Assembly (NCBI GenBank): GCA_018269005.1
Contig: JAFDVK010000003.1
Location: forward strand, 1-64,000
DNA from: Acidobacteriota bacterium
GTDB taxonomy: Bacteria > Acidobacteriota > Blastocatellia > Pyrinomonadales > Pyrinomonadaceae
Direction of reading: 5' to 3'
DNA length: 64,000 nucleotides
A model generated the notes under the pieces. The model was not told where the DNA came from and ran no database searches. It saw only the letters and a program-made list of their open reading frames with translations. The position numbers and the translations under genes are program-made. Of the stretch, positions 1 to 8,275 are shown one piece after another. Each line of letters starts with the position of its first letter. The stretch's first letter is position 1.

Positions 1-112
1 GAACAACGAACAACGAACAACGAACAACGAACAACGAACAACGAACAACGAACAACGAACAACGAACAACGAACAACGAACAACGAACAACGAACAACGA
101 ACAACGAACAAT
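1..112. repeat. Heptanucleotide tandem array (GAACAAC)x16
   Basis: Sixteen contiguous copies of the 7-mer GAACAAC begin at the first base. Only the last copy differs (GAACAAT). The array probably continues to the left of the window. There are no spacers and no coding. A second, different heptamer array lies at 1440-1516, on the other side of the next gene. Confidence 0.95.
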
Positions 113-191
113 GAACACCTTGTCAAAGATCAACGGCCGTTTGGACCGTGTTCTCATCATAGCCAAGCGCCGCATCCGTTTGAAGCACAAA

Positions 192-257
192 CCGCACAAA
201 ACGTATCAAACCGCACAAAACGTATCAAAGTGCACGAAATGCACGATTTGCACGCTT
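192..257. repeat. 19-bp repeat element, copy A (two units plus 9-bp subrepeats)
   Basis: Two identical abutting 19-mers, CCGCACAAAACGTATCAAA, occupy 192-210 and 211-229. A run of GCACGATTT-like 9-mers follows (230-257). The reverse complement of this block matches the element at 37922-38047, which has five diverged 19-bp units preceded by the same 9-mers. This is therefore one dispersed element present twice in opposite orientation. It lies between a heptamer array and a promoter. Confidence 0.85.
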
Positions 258-278
258 TGATCCGGATTCAATCCAGCC

Positions 279-307
279 TTGACCCGATACCCTTAACGCG
301 GTATAAA
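279..307 (+). promoter_or_regulatory. Sigma-70-type promoter for the secreted-protein gene at 339
   Basis: TTGACC (279-284) and TATAAA (302-307) are separated by exactly 17 bp, placing transcription start near 314. An AGGAG Shine-Dalgarno (325-329) and a GTG start at 339 follow. Spacing and match quality make this one of the clearest promoters in the window. Confidence 0.7.
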
Positions 308-338
308 TTCAGCAAACAAATATAGGAGTTTCCCACTG

Positions 339-1439
339 GTGCATTTTGACAAATTTGATGTGCTCCGCAGTCTTGGAGCACTCGTTCTCGTATTCGGTCT
401 TTTTTTTTCAATTCATGGTCAGGGAAGCCAAAACCACCGCCCGGCGACAGCCGTGGGATTTACCGGTACTTATTCTCAGGACTTTCAGTCGTTCACCCTT
501 TTGACGAATACGGTCATCGACATTTCTCAACGAACAATGTTCGAACTGGCAGGCTTTGCCGACGGAGGAGCGATACAGGGCTGGTATGTATATGGACTGT
601 CAACAGAGTCAAGGTGGGGAAGGAATAAAGGAAACAATTCGACGGGAGCCTTCTATTCCATATACACGGGAGAGTTGACACCCAGTCGAGCATTCGGTTC
701 TCTTGCTTCAACTCGTGCCAGCGGATACTTTGGCGTCGTTCTTCGAAACGATACACCGAACTCGATCGTAAGCGTTAGCGTTTCTTATGACGCCGTCATC
801 GCGCGAAACCCCAGCTCCACAGTCAACGATTTTCCCGTGAGATGGCTCGTTAACGCTTCGGCGCCGAGCACAGTTGTAGGCGATACTGGAGCCGGGACTT
901 TCAACGATGCTGCCGCCGCTCCTGATTCCTGGCATACACCGGGCGACCTTGAAGAAATGCCGGATATTCTAAGCTTTTCTACACCAACGAGCGGCATTGG
1001 TGGTCCCGGAGGGCAAGCGCTTATCGATCCCTTTTTTGTCCTTGGGACGAAGACTCAGGTTCTGCGGGGCATTGCGTGGAATCCGGGACAATATCTCTAT
1101 ATCCGATGGTACGACAAGGACGAAGCCGGGTCAGATGCCTTAGCCGGAATAGACAATTTCCAGATCAGTTTGGTGACGACGGCGGCGGATGCTGTTGTGA
1201 AGGGGCAGGTCGTGGATAGTTTTGGCGGTGGGATAAGCGGTGCGATGGTGACGTTGATATCGCCGAGAGGTGAGAGGCGAACGGTGATCACATCGTCCTT
1301 TGGATATTTCAGATTTTCGGCGGTCGAGACTGGCGAGACGTACGTCGTGACGGCGTCAAGCAAGCGTCATCGGTTCGAGCCGCGGAGCGTGACGGTCGCC
1401 GACAATATCGACGATCTGCGGATCACGGCGTTGCCGTAA
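339..1439 (+). CDS. Secreted protein with C-terminal carboxypeptidase-regulatory-like domain
   Basis: The 366-aa protein starts at GTG, with an AGGAG ribosome site about 9 nt upstream and a good promoter at 279-307. Residues 1-28 form a signal peptide: a charged start, a hydrophobic LGALVLVFGLFF core, then a small-residue cut region. The middle (about 35-280) resembles no family I can name. It is rich in Ser/Thr/Gly and beta-type sequence. Residues 287-366 look like a CarboxypepD_reg/Ig-like fold (VKGQVVDSFGGGISGAMVTL, then a SFGYFRFSAVETGETYVV-type strand pair), common as a terminal domain on exported proteins of Acidobacteria and Bacteroidetes. The gene stands alone between two different heptamer arrays. 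A cell-surface or periplasmic role is inferred from the signal peptide only. Confidence 0.8.
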   Translation: MHFDKFDVLRSLGALVLVFGLFFSIHGQGSQNHRPATAVGFTGTYSQDFQSFTLLTNTVIDISQRTMFELAGFADGGAIQGWYVYGLSTESRWGRNKGNNSTGAFYSIYTGELTPSRAFGSLASTRASGYFGVVLRNDTPNSIVSVSVSYDAVIARNPSSTVNDFPVRWLVNASAPSTVVGDTGAGTFNDAAAAPDSWHTPGDLEEMPDILSFSTPTSGIGGPGGQALIDPFFVLGTKTQVLRGIAWNPGQYLYIRWYDKDEAGSDALAGIDNFQISLVTTAADAVVKGQVVDSFGGGISGAMVTLISPRGERRTVITSSFGYFRFSAVETGETYVVTASSKRHRFEPRSVTVADNIDDLRITALP

Positions 1440-1516
1440 GGTTCAAGGTTCAAAGTTCAAGGTTCAAGGTTCAAGGTTCAAGGTTCAAGGTTCAAGGTTC
1501 AAGGTTCGAGGCTCAA
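1440..1516. repeat. Heptanucleotide tandem array (GGTTCAA)x11
   Basis: Eleven contiguous 7-bp units begin directly after the stop codon at 1439. Eight are exact GGTTCAA. The variants are AGTTCAA (1454), GGTTCGA (1503) and GGCTCAA (1510). The period matches the array at 1-112 but the unit differs, so the two arrays arose independently or by a shared period-7 slippage mechanism. Confidence 0.93.
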
Positions 1517-1581
1517 ACGACCCGGTAGCCCGCAGTTAAGCGGACTGCCGGGACCTGGTTCGAAGGACGGCGTGTCCTCGG

Positions 1582-3834
1582 CTATCTGGCGTTCGACCAT
1601 ATCGCGAAGTACGCGGGTCGTTCAACTTCGGACGTGTTCGTAACACGCAATTTCCACGCTCCTCGGGCGACCGGTGTCTTAAGATAGATCGAGCGGAACC
1701 ACGCACGAGCCTCCGGCGTGTTGGCAAGGTTCTTGCCGACCACCTGTCCGGCCGGGTCGATCAGTTCGATGCTGACCGAGGCATCGGCCATGATCGTGAT
1801 GCCGAGATCGTTTCTGGCCTCGAGCGATAGCTCGATCTCGGTCGTTTGTTGTCCCGCCAGCTTCAGAGCCTTTCCGATATCCTGAAAATCGTTGAACACC
1901 GGCGATGAGCCGAAGAACGGGCCTGCTCCGGCACCATAGAATTTCGTGTTCGGCATCGAAGAACTCGCTCCGGTAGGTACGTCCGGGTTGTGGTCGCCTT
2001 TCGGGCCGATCGCGATGTGCGGCCGTACGAAATCCGTAAAATCCTTTGTACCCGTCAGATCGGTGTGAAGGCTGCTTGAGATGCCCTTGTCCTTGATCAC
2101 CCAATGGGCTGAGGAGACGGCCACAACACCGTCGTTCCACTCGATCTTCTTGCACATCGTCGGCAGCGGGTTTCCGGCAAGCACGGAGAACTTCACACCT
2201 TTGCGGGCCGTGACAACGCGATTGAATTCGGCCACGACGTCGGGCTTTAGTTCGCGGACGGCGTTCGGTGTCGTGCCTGTGATCGAGAACGCGATGTCCA
2301 TCGTGTCAGCACACGGACTGCCCATGTTGGGCGTTCCGAGCATCACGAGATGGGAGACACGAGGGCGACCGTCCTCGACCGGCTTCATGAACGCCTGAAT
2401 ATACTCGCGTGAGATCAGTCCGCCCATCGAGTGAGCGACGATATCGACATGCCACGCGTTGCGATCTTCCTGAGCATATTTCACGTATCGATCGACCTCG
2501 ACCGCGTTGCCGTGGATCGTTTTTGTCGGTGCTGACGACAGGAACTCGCCGCCGGTATCCATCACGCCCTTCTCCGGCTTTTCCCCGACAGGGAACGCCT
2601 TCCAGTCGTAGGAATGGCTCGAAGTCAGAATATTTTGCCAAGTTTCCCATGCCTTCCAGTTGCTCCAGAGTCCGTGGACGAGAACGAGAGGTTTTGGCGC
2701 GACCTTCAGATTCTCGACCTTTTCGTCCGTCTTCTTGTCGTTCTCATAGAGCTCCGCCTTTATACGCTGCAGGTACCTCGGACGGCCGTCATCGAACCAC
2801 GCGTAGCCTGATGAATCCCATACGATTTCGACCTCGCGAGATTCGCCCGGGTCGAGCCGAACCGATGTTTCGCCGTTCTCGAGAAGGCCGTCGGGCCGTG
2901 CACCATCCCACTTGTCCCCCTTAAAGGTTTCTTTGAATTTAAGATCTGCGAATTTTGTCTCGCCCGACGCGTTGAGGACGGTCGCCTTGATCTTCACAAG
3001 GTTGCCGTCGATCGTGCCTTTCTGCGGTACGATGTCCTGCCAATCGTTCCAATTCGGGAATTTCATATCCGCGAACTTAAGATCGGTGATGCGGAGCGGC
3101 GCGCCGCATTTCTGCAGGTTCCACGTGATCGTTTCGGTCACATTCTGCCAAGTGTATGAATAGGATCCGGCTAGTTTGTTCGGGTCGTCGGGGTTGATCC
3201 GAGTAGTTCCGTCAGACGTGAGCGAATTGCCCTCGATGGTAGTTTCGGTCGGCGGCATCGAGAGGTTCGAGCCTTCCTTTGCCGTGCATTGGCCGCTGAA
3301 ACTTGACGACTGGCTGCCGGACGTTTTTCCTTTTATCTGCGGCAGGCCGACGCTGACAGAATAGGTTCCGTCGGAGTTGAGGTTGATCCCGACGTTGGCC
3401 GATTCGCCGCTTGCCTGGCCGCTCGTGCTCGTCTCTGACGATGAGGTTCCACGCATATCACGCCAGGTCTTGCCGCGGTCGCACGAATTTTTCTCGACGG
3501 CGTCAACGCGCTCTTTCGACGACATTTGGTGGCTGATCGTCGCCATACCGAGACTCGAACCGTTTCGTTCGGGAGCCTCGACGACGGTAACGTTCGCGTT
3601 GTAGGCGTACGACATCTGCCAGTTCCGCGTGTCCTGGCCGCGGCCGGAGACGCGCTGGATCGTCTTGTTGTCGGAGGCAGATTGAGTTCGTTTGTAAGTT
3701 ATCGTGCCGGTCCACGCGCCTGAGCATTTCGGGGCTGCAGGTGCCGAGGCGGCCTTTCGCCGCTGTGCGGCAACGTCGAGAACCGAACCAAATAGTGCAG
3801 TAAGAATAAGCAGGGAAACGATCTGTCTTTTCAT
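1582..3834 (-). CDS. Secreted alpha/beta-hydrolase (lipase/PGAP1-like)
   Basis: The 750-aa protein has a signal peptide (about residues 1-23, ending VAAQ). Residues 35-245 form a Ser/Thr-rich beta region with paired cysteines. A CARDB-like segment covers about 245-375 (LRITDLKFADMKFPNW..., ending in VEIVWDSSGY). A catalytic alpha/beta-hydrolase domain starts near 383. The oxyanion-type HGLW is at about 387 and the nucleophile elbow AHSMGG puts Ser at about 469. The domain resembles PGAP1/triacylglycerol lipases that begin LVLVHGLWSNWKAW. A C-terminal beta domain follows from about 640. Substrate is not evident; an exported esterase or lipase is the best guess. Next upstream on this strand is the amidohydrolase pair, separated by a large palindrome, so it is probably transcribed separately. 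Confidence 0.82.
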   Translation of the reverse strand: MKRQIVSLLILTALFGSVLDVAAQRRKAASAPAAPKCSGAWTGTITYKRTQSASDNKTIQRVSGRGQDTRNWQMSYAYNANVTVVEAPERNGSSLGMATISHQMSSKERVDAVEKNSCDRGKTWRDMRGTSSSETSTSGQASGESANVGINLNSDGTYSVSVGLPQIKGKTSGSQSSSFSGQCTAKEGSNLSMPPTETTIEGNSLTSDGTTRINPDDPNKLAGSYSYTWQNVTETITWNLQKCGAPLRITDLKFADMKFPNWNDWQDIVPQKGTIDGNLVKIKATVLNASGETKFADLKFKETFKGDKWDGARPDGLLENGETSVRLDPGESREVEIVWDSSGYAWFDDGRPRYLQRIKAELYENDKKTDEKVENLKVAPKPLVLVHGLWSNWKAWETWQNILTSSHSYDWKAFPVGEKPEKGVMDTGGEFLSSAPTKTIHGNAVEVDRYVKYAQEDRNAWHVDIVAHSMGGLISREYIQAFMKPVEDGRPRVSHLVMLGTPNMGSPCADTMDIAFSITGTTPNAVRELKPDVVAEFNRVVTARKGVKFSVLAGNPLPTMCKKIEWNDGVVAVSSAHWVIKDKGISSSLHTDLTGTKDFTDFVRPHIAIGPKGDHNPDVPTGASSSMPNTKFYGAGAGPFFGSSPVFNDFQDIGKALKLAGQQTTEIELSLEARNDLGITIMADASVSIELIDPAGQVVGKNLANTPEARAWFRSIYLKTPVARGAWKLRVTNTSEVERPAYFAIWSNAR

Positions 3835-3841
3835 AAAAATA

Positions 3842-3908
3842 AATCCAACGCCGTACGTTAGGCGGGGAAAGAAATTTCTCCCGCCGTAACGTAAGGCGTT
3901 GGACTTAA
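3842..3908 (-). terminator. Long imperfect palindrome after the amidohydrolase gene (terminator or repeat element)
   Basis: The two arms (about 3843-3866 and 3883-3907) are near-perfect reverse complements: TCCAACGCCGTACGTTAGGC against GCCGTAACGTAAGGCGTTGGA. They flank an AT-rich centre that is itself symmetric (GAAATTTC core). The palindrome lies 29 bp past the stop of the minus-strand amidohydrolase at 3937 and just upstream of the lipase gene. It could be a terminator for the former. Its length, and the absence of a U-tract, also fit a dispersed palindromic repeat. Confidence 0.6.
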
Positions 3909-3936
3909 ATGAAAAGTATCAGCCGCCGAAAAAAAA

Positions 3937-5151
3937 CTAGCGGACGACCTCACTTGCGACCTTGCCGTTGACGATGGTGCCGACACAATGTGTCGTCCAT
4001 TCGAGCGGATCGCCGTCGTAGAGCGCGATATCAGCGTCTTTTCCTGCTGCGAGCGAACCGATGCGGTTGTCAAGGCCGAGGATCTTCGCGGCGTCGATCG
4101 TGATCAGCTCGAGAGCCTCACGCTGCGAAAGGCCGTTCTGAGCCGCCATTCCTGCTTCGTAAAGCACGACGCGTGTCTTCGGGACATAGCCTTCGTAACC
4201 GCTCTGAAGGGCAACGGGAATTCCCGCCGCCTTGATCTTGGCCGCGTCCTCCATCGAGAGCGATTCGCTGTCGCCGCCCGGACGTGCCATCGTCGGATGA
4301 ACGATGATAGGGAAGCCCGACTCCTTGATCTCTTTCAGCACGAGTTGTGCTTCGGAGACCGAATCAAGCACGATCCGCAGGTTGAATTCCTTCGCGAGCC
4401 GCAGGGCGGACATAATGTCTTGAGCCTTGTCCGCTGTGATAAGAAGCGGCACTTTGCGGTCGATGACGCTAAGCCAAGCGACCGAACGAAGGTCTTTGGG
4501 ACGCTCTGTCTTCTTTGCGTTCTCCTGAGCCTTGATGAGCTCTGCACGAAGCATCGCTATCTGCTTTGCACGCGTGCCGGGTGATTTGCCTTGTCCGCCA
4601 AGTCCGTCACCGCCAAGCGTTACGGCGATCATTGCCTCAGGCACGATCATCACGTCGTCAACTTCGTTGCCGAAGGTCTTGACGACCATCGTCTGGCCGG
4701 AAACGAGTGCTGAGGGCTGATGGCCCGTATGCACGGTCGTAACACCGAATTCACGGAGCCATTGGACGAGTACTTCCCGCGAGTTGTATGAATCGAACGC
4801 ACGAAGCTCGGGCTGGATCGGACCGCTGCCGTCAAGGGCCATCTGATCGGTCGGCTGGTTCAGATAGCCGTTCAGTCCGACGACCGAGTGAGCGTCGATC
4901 AATCCGGGTGTTACGACCTTTGCCGAAATGACACGATAGCCCGAAGGGATTGACACTTGTGCGGCGGCGCCGACAGCCTGGATCTTGCCGTCCTTTACGA
5001 GTACGACACCGTTCTTGATCGGTTCGCCCGCCATTGTGAAGACGGTTTCGCCTTTGACGGCAATCTGTGCAAAGAATGTTTGCGACGCGCAAAGCGTGAC
5101 GGCGACTGCGAACGCCAAAAAGGCGAGTTTGTTAAGTATGTTGCGGTTCAT
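3937..5151 (-). CDS. Amidohydrolase-fold exported protein lacking metal ligands (putative pseudoenzyme)
   Basis: The 404-aa protein has a signal peptide (about 1-29, ending TFFAQ) and then an amidohydrolase/imidazolonepropionase-like fold: N-terminal beta sandwich, VVTPGLIDAH start of the barrel, and a C-terminal GSLAAGKDADIALYDGDPLEWTTHCVGTIVNGKV tail typical of the family. The metal-binding pattern is gone. The HxH motif reads HSV (His88, Val90), the barrel histidines are replaced (LLITADKAQDI, IVLDSVSEAQ), and the Asp position reads ALQSGYEG. The neighbour at 5151-6464 keeps all of these. Its ATG overlaps that neighbour's TAA by one base, so the two are co-translated. A structural or regulatory partner of the active enzyme is plausible; independent catalysis is unlikely. 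Confidence 0.85.
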   Translation of the reverse strand: MNRNILNKLAFLAFAVAVTLCASQTFFAQIAVKGETVFTMAGEPIKNGVVLVKDGKIQAVGAAAQVSIPSGYRVISAKVVTPGLIDAHSVVGLNGYLNQPTDQMALDGSGPIQPELRAFDSYNSREVLVQWLREFGVTTVHTGHQPSALVSGQTMVVKTFGNEVDDVMIVPEAMIAVTLGGDGLGGQGKSPGTRAKQIAMLRAELIKAQENAKKTERPKDLRSVAWLSVIDRKVPLLITADKAQDIMSALRLAKEFNLRIVLDSVSEAQLVLKEIKESGFPIIVHPTMARPGGDSESLSMEDAAKIKAAGIPVALQSGYEGYVPKTRVVLYEAGMAAQNGLSQREALELITIDAAKILGLDNRIGSLAAGKDADIALYDGDPLEWTTHCVGTIVNGKVASEVVR

Positions 5152-6464
5152 TATTCCTGTCCTCCGTCATCATGGTCGGTGTCCAACACTCGATCGTTCG
5201 TCGCGCCGTATCCGCCGGTCTGGATGAGCCGGTCTTTCGGGTCGCTGCGGTCGAATACCTTCTTGCCTTCGACCCAAGTCTCAAGGACGTGTGTGTAAAT
5301 GCTGAGCGGATCGCCCGAGAGGATAACGAGGTCGGCGTCCTTGCCGGCCTCAAGCGAACCGGTGCGGTCGTCGATGTCGAGGATCTTTGCGTTGCCGAGT
5401 GTTAGGGCATAGAGTGCCTTTTCACGCGACATTCCGGCGCGGACAGCCATTCCCGCCGAACGCAGGAACCAACGCGAATCGGTAATTCCATCGTCAGTAT
5501 GAAAGCCGATCAAGACGCCCGCCTTTTCGAGGATCGCTCCATTTTCGGCCTTGATGTCCTTCGCTTCGATCTTTCCGCCCGGCGAATCGAGGAAGATTAT
5601 CGAGACGGGAACGTTCGCCTTCTTGATCTCGTCGGCAACTGCCCACGCATCGCTCACGTGATGAAGCACGAGCTTAAAGCCGAACTCTTTCTGCAGGCGA
5701 AGCACGGTCAGAATGTCGTCGTGACGGTGCGTATGGAAATGCACGGTCCGCTTCCGGTCAAGAACCTCAACAAGAGCCTCCATGCGAAGGTCGCGTGGCG
5801 GCATTTTTGTCGGATCGCCGGCCGCTTTTGCAACCTTATCGCGATATTCTTGGGCCTTTATGAATTCGTCGCGGACAAGTGCGGCGGATTTGGCACGCGT
5901 TCCGGGAAACGCGCCGCCGCCCGGACGGATCGGATTCGTACCGTTCGCGAACTTGATGCCGCCCATATAATGGCCGTCTTTGTCGAGAATGAACAGATCG
6001 TCGATCTTATCCACGTTGTCGCGAAGTTTCAGATAGAGCGTCTGGCCGCTGTCGAGATGCCCCGAACCAGGCATAACGTTCGCGGTCGTGATGCCGCCGC
6101 TCTGTGCACGCTGGAAGCTTGCGCTCAGCGGATTGACGCTGTCCAGGATGCGTACGTCGGGCTGTATCGGCGACGAGCCGTCGCCGCCTGCGGGATTTCC
6201 AATATGGCTGTGCGAGTCAATGATGCCCGGCATGATCACCTTGCCTTTTGCATCGATCACGACAACATCGGACGAAAGCTTCACCGTTCGGGCATCGCCG
6301 ACGGCAACGATCTTGCCATTCTGAATAAGAACGACGCCCTGGTCGATCACGGGTCCCGAGATCGGTATCACTTTCGCGTTAACAAATGCTGTTGGCTTAT
6401 CCTGAGCCGCTGCGTAGGCAGCCGTTAGGACGATAACCAACAGTAACGACAGAAATTTGTTCAT
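5151..6464 (-). CDS. Exported metal-dependent amidohydrolase
   Basis: The 437-aa protein has a signal peptide (about 1-20, ending AYAAAQ). It is an amidohydrolase superfamily member close to imidazolonepropionase/prolidase-like enzymes. The motifs are intact: DSHSH (His85, His87) in strand 1, VHFHTHRHDD, LVLHHVSDA and IGFHTDDG carrying the catalytic Asp region, then RTGSLEAGKDADLVILSGDP. These imply a mono- or binuclear metal centre hydrolysing an amide, ester or cyclic substrate in the periplasm; the substrate cannot be told. It is first in a two-gene unit with the degenerate paralogue at 3937, overlapping by one base (TAATG). Confidence 0.87.
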   Translation of the reverse strand: MNKFLSLLLVIVLTAAYAAAQDKPTAFVNAKVIPISGPVIDQGVVLIQNGKIVAVGDARTVKLSSDVVVIDAKGKVIMPGIIDSHSHIGNPAGGDGSSPIQPDVRILDSVNPLSASFQRAQSGGITTANVMPGSGHLDSGQTLYLKLRDNVDKIDDLFILDKDGHYMGGIKFANGTNPIRPGGGAFPGTRAKSAALVRDEFIKAQEYRDKVAKAAGDPTKMPPRDLRMEALVEVLDRKRTVHFHTHRHDDILTVLRLQKEFGFKLVLHHVSDAWAVADEIKKANVPVSIIFLDSPGGKIEAKDIKAENGAILEKAGVLIGFHTDDGITDSRWFLRSAGMAVRAGMSREKALYALTLGNAKILDIDDRTGSLEAGKDADLVILSGDPLSIYTHVLETWVEGKKVFDRSDPKDRLIQTGGYGATNDRVLDTDHDDGGQE

Positions 6465-6514
6465 TGCTGTTTCCTCGAATTAAGTTGTATTGGAGCCTAA
6501 AGATAAACGTTCAA

Positions 6515-8269
6515 CTAAAACGGGCTCGGTGTCAATACGCGGGCAGCGTCTTTTTGTTCAAGCAGCGGCAGTGCGATTGTGAATCTCTTGCAGTTTCTTT
6601 CGTCCACGAATGATGAGAGAGTTCCTTGATGGCCAGAAACGAGCTTTTGGCTGATCCAAAGGTCGAGACTCGCCGCGTCGGTCTCGGAATGGGACGAGGA
6701 GTCGGCGACGCCGCTTGTTTGAGCTATATCGATGAGCACCTTGGCCCCTGCTGTATAGGTAGAGATCGAGATCGGCGTAAGCTCGGAAGGAGGATCTAGG
6801 CGCACCTTCCGAATAAGGTCCAGGACGAGTTGAATGAGCCCGCCCTCGTCTCCGAGAACTCTCGGCGAGTTCGCGTCAAGATCTGTTTCGATCTGTGCAT
6901 CGTTCACGCCCATGCTGGTCAGACGAAGAGAGGCAAGGACGACGTCATTCACTGACACGCTTTTCTTTACCGTGCCGTCCATGCGGCCAAAAGCCTTCAT
7001 ATCCGCGATGATGTCGGTAACGAGAGCGATCTGCGAGGCGATCAAGCTGAGGTCCTCGCGCGTGCCTGTGGAATGGCCCTCCTCGCGACGCATCGCTTCG
7101 ATCTTGGCAGATATGGCCCCGAGCGGAGCGCTGACCTCACGAGCGACACCGGCCGCGAGAGTTCCCATTGCGCTGAGCCTCTCGGTCTCGATCATCCGTT
7201 CGTTCAGGAGCCGCAGCTCCTCGATGTCGTCTGCGAGCTTGCGGCTCATCTTGTTGAAAGATTCCGCGAGCACTCCGATCTCGTCATTCGTTTTGCGCAG
7301 ATCGACCTCCGCTCCATAAGAACCCTTTGCGACCGCAACGGCAGCAAGAGTTACTCTTTTGAGCGGACGCAAGACCGTTCTAAGCACGAGAAGCACAAGC
7401 AGGAGATTTGGTACAAGGGCAGAGATCACGCTGAAAACGAGATAGCGACGCCACGCCTCCGCATCCATTCCGTTATGAAACGCCCACCACACGATCGGAA
7501 TCTGAAAGATCACAAAACTTGATACTGCGACCGCGGCAATGCATATAGCGACCTTATATGCGACCGGAAAGAGCCGAAACTGCGTGAGAGCGGACGTGAG
7601 CGAAAAGAGCCGGAAGTTAAAGATCGCGTAAGCGTAGATGAGTACGCCGGGCAGCACGAAGATCGAGCTGAGAGGTATGAGATCGTAGTTTCCAAAGAGA
7701 GGAAAGACGATGTTCGCAACCGTCTTTAGAGCGCCCGTAATGACAAGAGCCAGCAAAATGGCACCAAGCTGCGAGCCGCTCTCCGTGCCCCGGTATTTTC
7801 GGTATTTGCCGAAAAGAACGATCGAGCCGTAAAAAAAGAGAAAATAAACATACGTTACGAATGCATACGCGAGCGGCGTGAGCTTTATAGCGAATTGGCC
7901 GTCGATGAAGCCGGCTTTGTCCCACAAAAGTCCAAAGGCCGCGGCCGGAGCGAAGATCAATGCAGGTGCCAAAAGGATCGCAGCCTTTCTGCGCGGAGTC
8001 CGCGAATTTTCCGGGAAGACCCAGGCGAAAGCGACCAATACGAAATTCATCAGCAAAGCGATGATAAAGCTCGCTGCCGCCCAAACCCCGGCCGCTGCAT
8101 CTATTGGATAGAAATCCCAAAAGATAAGATCTTTGATCGTCCAAAGCGCAAGGAACGATATGAATGCGGCAAACGCTTGATGGGCGCGGCGGCGTGGGTC
8201 GGCGGCAAAGACATAAAAGCCCAGCCCGACGAGCAGGAACACAGAGCAAAGATGGAGCAATATCAGCAT
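6515..8269 (-). CDS. Degenerate sensor histidine kinase-like membrane protein
   Basis: The 584-aa protein has about seven membrane helices in residues 1-225, another helix pair near 237-300, a HAMP-type linker (about 300-350), then a dimerisation helix and an ATPase-like end. The H-box is LAAGVAREVSAPLGAI: the phospho-acceptor His is Arg377. The N-box appears as LVLDLIRKV without the usual Asn pair, and the G1 position reads IDIAQTSGVAD with no DxGxG. Kinase chemistry therefore looks lost while the architecture is kept. The stop lies 50 bp from the amidohydrolase start. The 204-aa membrane gene upstream ends 6 bp before this ATG, so the two form an operon. A non-catalytic signalling or scaffolding protein is inferred. 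Confidence 0.75.
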   Translation of the reverse strand: MLILLHLCSVFLLVGLGFYVFAADPRRRAHQAFAAFISFLALWTIKDLIFWDFYPIDAAAGVWAAASFIIALLMNFVLVAFAWVFPENSRTPRRKAAILLAPALIFAPAAAFGLLWDKAGFIDGQFAIKLTPLAYAFVTYVYFLFFYGSIVLFGKYRKYRGTESGSQLGAILLALVITGALKTVANIVFPLFGNYDLIPLSSIFVLPGVLIYAYAIFNFRLFSLTSALTQFRLFPVAYKVAICIAAVAVSSFVIFQIPIVWWAFHNGMDAEAWRRYLVFSVISALVPNLLLVLLVLRTVLRPLKRVTLAAVAVAKGSYGAEVDLRKTNDEIGVLAESFNKMSRKLADDIEELRLLNERMIETERLSAMGTLAAGVAREVSAPLGAISAKIEAMRREEGHSTGTREDLSLIASQIALVTDIIADMKAFGRMDGTVKKSVSVNDVVLASLRLTSMGVNDAQIETDLDANSPRVLGDEGGLIQLVLDLIRKVRLDPPSELTPISISTYTAGAKVLIDIAQTSGVADSSSHSETDAASLDLWISQKLVSGHQGTLSSFVDERNCKRFTIALPLLEQKDAARVLTPSPF

Positions 8270-8275
8270 CTGATC

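Noticed and set aside
1..257. Possible CRISPR array at the left edge
   Set aside because: Units abut with no spacers (period 7, then 19); no leader or cas genes.
5499..6428. 309-aa plus-strand frame opposite the amidohydrolase
   Set aside because: Shadow of the GC-rich coding strand; the opposite frame has all family motifs.
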